Shown here: positions 1-12,000 of the stretch, piece by piece | Position numbering within the stretch: the stretch's first letter is position 1 | How the letters are laid out: each line of letters begins with the position of its first letter | Assembly (NCBI GenBank): GCA_965229715.1 | Contig: CBDDJL010000002.1 | Coordinates: forward strand, 1,550,001-1,614,000 | Direction of reading: 5' to 3' | Origin: JAVJST01 sp965229715 | GTDB taxonomy: Bacteria > Pseudomonadota > Alphaproteobacteria > Rhodospirillales > Casp-alpha2 | Length of the DNA stretch: 64,000 bases | Made by a program: the position numbers and the translations under genes | The notes under the pieces: model-generated | What the model was told of the DNA's origin: nothing | What the model saw: the letters and a program-made list of their open reading frames with translations, nothing else | Databases searched by the model: none

Positions 1-3000
1 ATACGTCGTTCGACTATGTCTTATCCGATGGCCAGGGTGGCACCGATACAGGCTCTGTCAGCTTGGACGTTGCGGCGGTGAACGACGGTCCTGTTGCGCA
101 GGACGAGCTTCTTTCTGCGACGGAGGATCAGACGGGTCTGACGACGGGACAGCTGGATGCGACGGATGTTGACGGCGACAGCCTGACGTACGCGCTGACG
201 GATGCGCCGGTGGATGCGGACGGCAATCCGGTTGCTGGCCTGACGATCAACGACGACGGCAGTTACAGCTTCGATATCGGCGACCAGTTCCAGGATCTTG
301 CGAACGGTGCGACGACGGACGTGACGTTCACGTACACGGTGTCGGACGGCCAGGGCGGGACGGACACGGCGACGGGCACGATCACGATCACGGGTACGAA
401 CGACGGCCCGGTTGCGCAGGCCGAACAGATCGACGTGACCGAGGACGGCGCGGCGGCGACCGGTCAGCTGGACGCCACCGACATCGACGGCGACACCCTG
501 ACGTTCTCGCTGGTGGGCGATCCGATCCAGGGTCTGACGATCAACGACGACGGCAGTTACAGCTTCGACCCGACGGGCCAGTTCCAGGACCTTGCTGTTG
601 GCGAGACCCAGGACATCACGTTCACGTATCAGGTGGATGACGGTCAGGGCGGCACGGCGACGGCGACGGGCACGATCACGATCACGGGCACGAACGACGG
701 GCCGGTGGCGAACGACGACAGTCTGACGGGTGCGGTTGAGGATCAGCCGTTCACGTTCTCTGCTGCGGACATTCTCGGCAACGATGCGGATGTGGATGGC
801 GATACGCTGAGCATTGTGTCGTTTGACCAGCCTGCGGGCGGTGAAATCGTCGACAACGGCGACGGCACGTACACGTTCACGCCGAATGCCGACTTCAACG
901 GCGACACGACGTTCAGCTACACGGTTGAGGATCCGTCGGGCGCACAGTCGTCCGCGACGGTGACGATTGACGTTGCGGCGGTGAACGACGGTCCTGTTGC
1001 GCAGGATGAGCTTCTTTCTGCGACGGAGGATCAGACGGGTCTGACGACGGGACAGCTGGATGCGACGGATGTTGACGGCGACAGCCTGACGTACGCGCTG
1101 ACGGATGCGCCGGTGGATGCGGACGGCAATCCGGTTGCTGGCCTGACGATCAACGACGACGGCAGTTACAGCTTCGATATCGGCGACCAGTTCCAGGATC
1201 TTGCGAACGGTGCGACGACGGACGTGACGTTCACGTACACGGTGTCGGACGGCCAGGGCGGGACGGACACGGCGACGGGCACGATCACGATCACGGGTAC
1301 GAACGACGGCCCGGTTGCGCAGGCCGAACAGATCGACGTGACCGAGGACGGCGCGGCGGCGACCGGTCAGCTGGACGCCACCGACATCGACGGCGACACC
1401 CTGACGTTCTCGCTGGTGGGCGATCCGATCCAGGGTCTGACGATCAACGACGACGGCAGTTACAGCTTCGACCCGACGGGCCAGTTCCAGGACCTTGCTG
1501 TTGGCGAGACCCAGGACATCACGTTCACGTATCAGGTGGATGACGGTCAGGGCGGCACGGCGACGGCGACGGGCACGATCACGATCACGGGCACGAACGA
1601 CGGGCCGGTGGCGAACGACGACAGTCTGACGGGTGCGGTTGAGGATCAGCCGTTCACGTTCTCTGCTGCGGACATTCTCGGCAACGATGCGGATGTGGAT
1701 GGCGATACGCTGAGCATTGTGTCGTTTGACCAGCCTGCGGGCGGTGAAATCGTCGACAACGGCGACGGCACGTACACGTTCACGCCGAATGCCGACTTCA
1801 ACGGCGACACGACGTTCAGCTACACGGTTGAGGATCCGTCGGGCGCACAGTCGTCCGCGACGGTGACGATTGACGTTGCGGCGGTGAACGACGGTCCTGT
1901 TGCGCAGGATGAGCTTCTTTCTGCGACGGAGGATCAGACGGGTCTGACGACGGGACAGCTGGATGCGACGGATGTTGACGGCGACGTGCTGACGTACGCG
2001 CTGACGGATGCGCCGGTGGATGCGGACGGCAATCCGGTTGCGGGCCTGACGATCAACGACGATGGCACGTACAGCTTCGATATCGGCGACCAGTTCCAGG
2101 ATCTTGCGAACGGTGCGACGACGGACGTGACGTTTACGTACACGGTGTCGGACGGCCAGGGCGGGACGGACACGGCGACGGGCACGATCACGATCACCGG
2201 CACAAACGACGGCCCGGTTGCGAACGATGATAGTCTGTCGACGCTTGAAGACGGGCCCATCACCTTCACCAGTGCCGATCTGCTGGCGAACGACAGTGAT
2301 ATCGACGGTGACACCCTGTCGATTACCAACTTCGATCAACCTGCCAATGGCACGCTGACGTACGACGCCGGTTCCGACACCTTCACGTTTACGCCGGATA
2401 CGAACTGGTCGGGCGACACCTCGTTTACTTACACCGTTTCCGACGGCCAGGGCGGCACGAGCACTGCGACGACATCAATCGGCGTTGAAGGTGTTGCCGA
2501 CGAACCGCAACTCACGGTTTCGCTGAGCGAAGGCGTTGTTACCGAGGTGCCAGGCGGCGATCCCGGGCACGGCGGAAATTCGGGTAGCGGTTCGGGCAGC
2601 GCCGCAGGTAGCGGCTCGGGCAGTGGCGCCGATAGCGGCTCGGGTGTTAGCACGGTTCCGTCATCCGGTGACGATTCTGTCAACCTCGACGGCATGGCGC
2701 TTAACGAGAACATTTCCATGCAAGCCGGTGACGACACGCTGGTCATCGATGGCGACATTGCCGGTGGCAACAACATTAACCTCGCTTCGGGCGACGACAG
2801 CGTTTTCATCAACGGCAACATCAACGGTCCGGCCAGCGTCAATGGCGCCAGTGGCGACGACGTCGTCTATTTCGCCAAGGACTCCGATCAATACCTGGTG
2901 ACGAATTTTACCGACAATAATGGCAACCTGAACGCTGTCGTTGTCGATCTCGACACCGGTCAGGCGCTCACTCTAAACAATGTTGAGGCCATCGCCTTTG

Positions 3001-6000
3001 GTGACGGTGAGATTCTCGGTGACGACTCGCTCGTCGATCCCGATTGGACCGATGGTTCGGGCGGTACCGTTGTCGAAGTCACCTACGATCTCGATATTCA
3101 GGCCAACCTGACCGATACAGACGGTTCGGAAACGCTCTCGATTGTCGTCGACGGTGTGCCGGATGGCGCTGCGCTCTCAGCGGGTGCCGACAACGGTGAC
3201 GGTACTTGGACCCTGACCAGTGATGATCTTGACGGCCTGCAAATCACGTTGACCGGCGATGGCGCGGGTGATCCGCTCGATCTCACGGTGACGGCGACAG
3301 CGACGGAAGACAACGGTGACACGGCCTCGGTGTCGCAGTCTGTGTCGTCTGACGGCACGAATATCGATCCCGATGCGAATGACGACACGGCAACGGTCGA
3401 TGAAGACGCGAGCGTGACGATGAACGTGCTCGCCAATGATACCGATCCGGACGGCGATGCTTTGACAGTGACCGACGCGACGCTGGCGGACGGTGTCGAC
3501 GGTGACGTCGTAATCAATCCGGATGGCACGATCACCTTCACGCCGGGCGCGGGTTACAACGACCTCGCGGTTGGCGAGAGCGAAACGGTCGAGATTACCT
3601 ATACGATCTCCGATGGTCAGGGCGGTACGGACACGGCGACGGCGACGGTGACCGTGACCGGCTCCAACGACGGTCCGGTTGCGCAGGCGGAGTCTATCTC
3701 GGTCGAGGAAGACGGCGCCAAGGCGACGGGTCAGCTGGATGCGTCGGACGTCGACGGCGACGACCTGACGTTCTCGCTCGTCGGCGATCCGATCGAGGGT
3801 CTGACGATCAACGATGACGGATCGTACGAATTCGATCCGGGCGACCAGTTCCAGGACCTCGCCGAGGGCGAGACCCAGGACATCACGTTCACGTATCAGG
3901 TCGACGATGGTGAGGGCGGTACGGCGACGGCGACCGGCACCATCACGGTGACCGGCACCAACGACGGGCCGGTGGCCAGTGCCGAACAGATCGACGTGAC
4001 CGAGGACGGCGCGGCGGCGACGGGTCAGCTCGATGCGTCGGACGTCGACGGCGACGACCTGACGTTCTCGCTCGTCGGCGATCCGATCGAGGGTCTGACG
4101 ATCAACGATGACGGATCGTACGAATTCGATCCGGGCGACCAGTTCCAGGACCTCGCCGAGGGCGAGACCCAGGACATCACGTTCACGTATCAGGTCGACG
4201 ATGGTGAGGGCGGTACGGCGACGGCGACCGGCACCATCACGGTGACCGGCACCAACGACGGGCCGGTGGCCAGTGCCGAACAGATCGACGTGACCGAGGA
4301 CGGCGCGGCGGCGACGGGTCAGCTCGATGCGTCGGACGTCGACGGCGACGACCTGACGTTCTCGCTCGTCGGCGATCCGATCGAGGGTCTGACGATCAAC
4401 GATGACGGATCGTACGAATTCGATCCGGGCGACCAGTTCCAGGACCTCGCCGAGGGCGAGACCCAGGACATCACGTTCACGTATCAGGTCGACGATGGTG
4501 AGGGCGGTACGGCGACGGCGACCGGCACCATCACGGTGACCGGCACCAACGACGGTCCTGTGGCCAGTGCCGAACAGATCGACGTGACCGAGGACGGCGC
4601 GGCGGCGACGGGTCAGCTCGATGCGTCGGACGTCGACGGCGACGACCTGACGTTCTCGCTCGTCGGCGACCCGATCGAGGGTCTGACGATCAACGATGAC
4701 GGATCGTACGAATTCGATCCGGGCGACCAGTTCCAGGACCTCGCCGAGGGCGAGACCCAGGACATCACGTTCACGTATCAGGTCGACGATGGTGAGGGCG
4801 GTACGGCGACGGCTGAGGGCACCATCACGGTGACCGGCACCAACGACGGGCCGGTGGCCAGTGCCGAACAGATCGACGTGACCGAGGACGGCGCGGCGGC
4901 GACCGGTCAGCTCGATGCGTCGGACGTCGACGGCGACGACCTGACGTTCTCGCTGGTGGGCGACCCGATCGAGGGTCTGACGATCAACGATGACGGATCG
5001 TACGAATTCGATCCGGGCGACCAGTTCCAGGACCTCGCCGAGGGCGAGACCCAGGACATCACGTTCACGTATCAGGTCGACGATGGTGAGGGCGGTACGG
5101 CGACGGCGACCGGCACCATCACGGTGACCGGCACCAACGACGGTCCTGTGGCCAGTGCCGAACAGATCGACGTGACCGAGGACGGCGCGGCGGCGACGGG
5201 TCAGCTCGATGCGTCGGACGTCGACGGCGACGACCTGACGTTCTCGCTGGTGGGCGATCCGATCGAGGGTCTGACGATCAACGATGACGGATCGTACGAA
5301 TTCGATCCGGGCGACCAGTTCCAGGACCTCGCCGAGGGCGAGACCCAGGACATCACGTTCACGTACGAGGTGGACGATGGTGAGGGCGGTACGGCGACGG
5401 CGACCGGCACCATCACGGTGACCGGCACCAACGACGGTCCTGTGGCCAGTGCCGAACAGATCGACGTGACCGAGGACGGCGCGGCGGCGACGGGTCAGCT
5501 GGATGCGTCGGACGTCGACGGCGACGACCTGACGTTCTCGCTGGTGGGCGACCCGATCGAGGGTCTGACGATCAACGATGACGGATCGTACGAATTCGAT
5601 CCGGGCGACCAGTTCCAGGACCTCGCCGAGGGCGAGACCCAGGACATCACGTTCACGTACGAGGTGGACGATGGTGAGGGCGGTACGGCGACGGCGACGG
5701 GCACCATCACGGTGACCGGCACCAACGACGGGCCGGTGGCGAGCGCCGAACAGATCGACGTGACCGAGGACGGCGCGGCGGCGACGGGTCAGCTGGATGC
5801 GTCGGACGTCGACGGCGACGACCTGACGTTCTCGCTCGTCGGCGACCCGATCGAGGGTCTGACGATCAACGATGACGGATCGTACGAATTCGATCCGGGC
5901 GACCAGTTCCAGGACCTCGCCGAGGGCGAGACCCAGGACATCACGTTCACGTATCAGGTCGACGACGGTGAGGGCGGCACGGCGACGGCTGAGGGCACCA

Positions 6001-9000
6001 TCACGGTGACCGGCACCAACGACGGGCCGGTGGCGCAGGGCGAGAGCCTGAGTGGCAGCGAGGATTCGCCGATCACCTTTACCGGCGCCGATCTGCTGGC
6101 GAACGATACGGATATCGACGGCGATACATTGTCGATCACCGACTTCAGCCAGCCGGCCAACGGTACGTTGACGTACGATACCGATACCGACACGTTCACG
6201 TTCACACCGGACGAGGATTGGTCTGGCGATACGTCGTTCAGCTACACCGTCTCCGACGGCGAAGGCGGTACCACGACGGCGACAACGTCCATCGATGTCA
6301 GTGGCGTCGCCGACGAGCCGACATTGTCGGTTTCGCTCGGCGAACCCACGGGTGGCGGTGGCGATGCCGGTAGCGTTACCATCACCAATTCCGGCAATGC
6401 CTCGGCCGGTTACGACAGCAGCTACGGTTATTTCATCATCGGCGAGAACGGCGAGCCGACGACGGGTCAGCTCATTTGGTCCGATGTCAAGGAATCGGTG
6501 GGCGAGAGCGTGACCATCGAGGGTGTCGACGAGGGCGAGATCGGGTTCTTCCTGATCCCCAACGGCGCCGATCTGAACGACAACCTGACGGACGGGATGG
6601 ATGTCACGTTCCGTCAGGACGACGACGGCAACTGGATCGTTGTCGGCCCGGACGGAGAAGATCTCGAAGGCCAGGGCGCGGATGCCTTGTTCAGTGATCC
6701 GGCGCTCAATGCCAACGGGTTCGACTATACGGAGGATAATGCGCTTCCCGGTGATCAGAATTGGGAAGATCTTGCCGGTGGCGGCGACAACGACTTCAAC
6801 GACGCCAACTTCGATATCGTTTACAACGACGACACGCCGGATGCCGGCGATACACTGGTGTCCGAAAACTTCAACGACGGCGTTGACGGTTGGAGCGGCG
6901 ACTTCAACGAAGTCGACGACACCCTGGGGCTGATCGGCGACGATACCGCGTCGAAGACCTTCGATTTCGGCCCCGAACACGCCGGTGAGACGGTTACTGT
7001 TTCTTTCGACACAGAGACGGTGGGCAGTTGGGACGAAAGCGGCGCCTTCCAGGATTACTTCAATGTTTCCATTAACGGCGAAGAGGTTTTGGCGACGTCC
7101 GACGGTGGCGCCAACAGCTATTCGTTCGAGGTGACCCTGGATGAGAACGGTCAGTTCCAGATCGAAATGGAGTCCGATACGACGGCCGGCAGCGAGGGTG
7201 TCAAGATTGACGATTTCTCGATTGTGGCCGGCGACGATTGGTCCGGCGGCAACGAGGGCGGCGACCTCGTCTACCCGCTGAACATCGTGACGGCGCAGAC
7301 GGACGCAGACGGTTCGGAAGATCTGACCGTGACGGTTGACGGCTCGACGTTGCCGGACGGCGCGGTCCTTTCCGCCGGTACGTACGACGAACAAACCGAT
7401 ACGTGGACGCTTGATCCGGAGGCCGGCGAGCTCGACGACCTGACGATTACGGTTCCGGAAGGCTCGTCCGACTTCAACGTTGTCGTCACCTCGACGGCGA
7501 CCGAGGACGGCACATCTTCGAGCGTCACCTCAACAACGTCGGTCGAGGTTAACTCCGGCCCCGATGCGAATGACGACACGGCGACGGTCGATGAGGACGC
7601 GAGCGTGACGATGAACGTGCTCGCCAACGACACGGATGTGGATGGCGACACGCTGACGGTAACGGATGCGACATTGGCGGACGGTGTAGATGGCTCCGTG
7701 ACGATCAACGACGACGGTACGATCACGTTTACGCCGGGTGCGGGTTACAACGACCTCGCGGTTGGTGAGAGTGAAACGGTTGAGGTTACCTATACGATCT
7801 CCGACGGCCAGGGCGGTACCGATACGGCGACGGCAACGGTGACCGTGACCGGATCCAATGATGGTCCTGTCGCACAGGCCGAGAGCTTCGACGTGACCGA
7901 GGACGGCGCGGTCGCGACGGGTCAGTTGGACGCGTCGGACGTCGACGGCGACAGCCTGACGTTTTCGCTTGTCGGTGATGACGTGCCGGGTCTGACGATC
8001 AATGACGACGGTTCGTACAGCTTCGATCCGAGTGACGATGCGTATCAGGGCCTTGCCAACGGCGAGACCCAGGAGGTTACATTCACATATCAGGTGGATG
8101 ACGGCCAGGGTGGTACGGCGACGGCCGAGGGCACGATCACGGTGACCGGTACCAACGACGGTCCTGTGGCCAGTGCCGAACAGATCGACGTGACCGAGGA
8201 CGGCGCGGCGGCGACGGGTCAGTTGGACGCGTCGGATGTCGACGGCGACAGCCTGACGTTCTCACTGGTCGGCGATGACGTGCCGGGTCTGACGATCAAC
8301 GACGACGGGTCGTACGAATTCGATCCGGGCGATCAGTTCCAGAATCTGGCCGAGGGCGAGACCCAGGACATCACGTTCACGTACGAGGTGGACGATGGTG
8401 AGGGCGGTACGGCGACGGCGACGGGCACGATCACGGTGACCGGCACGAACGACGGGCCGGTGGCGTCTGACGTGTCGTTTGACGCGGAAGAAGATGGCGG
8501 CTCCGTAAGCGGCCAGCTTCAGGCCTCTGACGTTGATGGCGACAGCCTGACATTTGCGCAGGTCGGCACGGCGCTGACCGCGACGGGCGCGGTTGTGACA
8601 GGTCTCGTGATCAATTCGGACGGTTCCTACAGCTTTGACCCGGGCGATCAATTCCAAGAGCTTGGTGTCGGTGATACAGAAACCGTCACCTTCAGCTACG
8701 AGGTGGACGACGGTGAGGGCGGCACGGCGACGGCTGAGGGCACCATCACGGTGACCGGCACGAACGACGGGCCGGTGGCCAGTGCCGAACAGATCGACGT
8801 GACCGAGGACGGCGCGGCGGCGACGGGTCAGCTCGATGCGTCGGACGTCGACGGCGACGACCTGACGTTCTCGCTCGTCGGCGACCCGATCGAGGGTCTG
8901 ACGATCAACGATGACGGATCGTACGAATTCGATCCGGGCGATCAGTTCCAGGATCTCGCCGAGGGCGAGACCCAGGACATCACGTTCACGTATCAGGTCG

Positions 9001-12000
9001 ACGATGGTGAGGGCGGTACGGCGACGGCGACGGGCACCATCACGGTGACCGGCACCAACGACGGGCCGGTGGCGCAGGGCGAGAGCCTGAGTGGCAGCGA
9101 GGATTCGCCGATCACCTTTACCGGCGCCGATCTGCTGGCGAACGATACGGATATCGACGGCGATACATTGTCGATCACCGACTTCAGCCAGCCGGCCAAC
9201 GGTACGCTGACGTACGATACCGATACCGACACGTTCACGTTCACACCGGACGAGGATTGGTCTGGCGATACGTCGTTCAGCTACACCGTCTCCGACGGCG
9301 AAGGCGGTACCACGACGGCGACAACGTCCATCAATGTCGACGGTGTGGCGGATGATCCGCAGCTCACGGTTTCCCTGGGCGAGCCGACGCCATCGGGCGG
9401 CGACCCCGAACCGACGGATGTTACGACGACGACCGGGTTCGAGGGCGGATCGCCGGGCCACTCCGTGGGCGAGGAGATCGACGGTGTTGACGTCAGTGGC
9501 CTTAACTACTCGGGGTACTTCCCAGGCGCGGCATATTCACCGAACGGTACTGTCGAAATTACCGCGGACGATGACGGCACCTTTGACTTCGACGGTATCA
9601 GCATCACGTCCTACGGCGACGACCATCACGACATGGATGTCTCCTTCACCGCATACGATGCTGATGGCAATGTGGTTGGCACCTTCAATACCTCGACATC
9701 GTCCGATGATTCCGAATTCACGCCGCTCGATTTCTCGGGCATGGACGGGTTCCAGGATGTCGCGAGGGTTGTGATCGAGGACACCGGTGGTGGCGACTAC
9801 TACCTAATCGTCGACGATGTGATTACGACTCAGGAAGAACTGCCAGACACGAGCGGTCCAGGCGATACCCTGGTCTCCGAGGACTTTTCCGATGGCGTCG
9901 ACGGCTGGGGCTCGCAGGTTCACGAGTCCGGCGGTGACATGGTCATTGGCCAGGACGAATGTGCCGTGAAAACGTTCGACTTCGGTTCTGAGCATGCCGG
10001 CGAAACTGTTGTCATCTCCTTCGATGCCGAAGCATATGGCGATTGGGAAGAATCAGGCAGTTATACGGATTACCTTCAGTTCGGTGCGAACGGGACGCAG
10101 TTACTGAATACCAGTGAGGGCGACGCCTCGACTTACTCATTCGAGGTTACGCTCGATGAGAACGGCCAGGTTGCGGTCGACATCACTGTCGATGCAACCG
10201 CGTCCGACGAAGGCATGCTGATCGATAACTTCCAGATCGTCGCAGGCGATGATTGGACCGAGCCGGAGACCGAACCGTCCGAACTCACATATCCGCTCAA
10301 TATCGACGCGGATTTGACTGATGAGGATGGTTCCGAAACGCTGTCGATTACAGTCAACGGCGCCAGCCTGCCGGATGGGGCAACCCTGTCGGCTGGCGAG
10401 TTCGACGCCGACAGCAACACCTGGTCGCTGTCCTCGGACGATCTCGGCGGTCTGACCGTGACGGTCCCGGCGGACGCGGGCGAGTTTAGCGTCGAAGTGA
10501 CGGCAACCGCGACTGAGGACAACGGCGATACGGCCAGTGTGTCCGCGACCGCGACGGTCGATATCAATGACGCGCCGGTCGCTAACGATGATGCGCTCTC
10601 GGGCGACGAGGACCGCTCGATTACGTTTACCGCTGATGATCTTTTGGGCAACGATACCGATGCGGATGGCGATGCACTCGTCATTACCGGTTTCGACCAA
10701 CCGGAACACGGTACGATCACGGACAACGGCGACGGTACCTACACCTTCGAACCTGATGCCAACTGGTCCGGTGAGACGTCATTCACGTATTCGGTCAGCG
10801 ACGGCGAGGGCGGGACATCCAGTGCGACCGCGTCCGTAACCGTCGAAGCCGAGGCGGATGCGCCACAGCTCAGCGTCGATCTGGGAGAACCCGATCAGTC
10901 TGGCGGCGCGCCGACACCGGTCGGTTACTGGAAACTTGACGAAGAAAGCGGCACTTCGTTCGAGGATCAAGTCGGGAATAACGATGGCGCTGCCCACGGC
11001 AAGGTTACGGGATCCGGCTCTGGCTCCGGTTCCGGATCGGGGGTGACCGAGAAAAATAATCTCGATCTCGATGATTCTGGCGTCTTCGGAACGGCGGCCG
11101 AGTTCAAGGACAATGACGATCAGTTCATTGAGGTCGACCATTCGCCTGAGCTCAAACCCGATAGTGGTTCGCTGACCTTGTGGTTCAACACCGACGAAGA
11201 CGACGATGGCACTTTGGCATCGAGCGACTCGTCTGGTTATGACGATGGTGGCCACTTCAATCTATCGATCAATGGCAACGGTCAACTCAAACTGCGCATG
11301 CAGGACGATGACTCGAGCCATACGATTACTGGAGGCAATGTCGCTTCCGGCCAGTGGTCGCAGGTTACCGTGACCTGGGGTGAGGGTGGCATGAACATCT
11401 ATCAGGATGGTCAGCTCGTCGCTTCGGATCCGAATTATACGGGCGGTCTTCAGGGCAACGAAAATCCATGGACATTCGGTGCCAGTCAGACCCATAGCGG
11501 CAATGAAAACTCGAATGGAGTCAGGGACTTCTTCGACGGCCACCTCGACGATATCGCCATCTTTGGCGAGCAAATGGATGCCGATCAGGTCCAGTCGCTC
11601 TATGAAAACGGCGTACAGGATTTCATGGACTCCGGTGACGGCGGCGGTACGCTCGAGTATCCGCTCGACATCACGGCGAACCTGACTGACACCGACGGCT
11701 CTGAAACGCTTGCGGTCATGATCGAAGACGTGCCAGACGGCGCGAGCTTTACCGATGCGGATGGCAATACGGTTGGTACCGACAATGGCGATGGTACGTG
11801 GTCGCTGGATCCCGCTACCGATGATTTGAGCGGATTGACGATGTCTGTGCCGCAAGATTCGGCCGACTTCGTGCTCGGTGTCAGTGCGACGTCAACAGAT
11901 GAAGACGGCAGCACCAATACGGTCAGCCAGCTTGTCGAGGTCGATGTCGACGGTGACGGCGAGATCACGACCGACGACCCGGGTGGCATCGATATGACCG

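Noticed and set aside
21..2339. Minus-strand open frame of 772 codons opposite the 903-bp repeats
   Set aside because: Same reason: an antisense shadow with repeat-driven composition.
3177..7394. Minus-strand open frame of 1405 codons opposite the adhesin
   Set aside because: It is Arg/Val-rich, repeats with the 294-bp period, and has no family resemblance. It is an antisense shadow of the GC-rich repeats.
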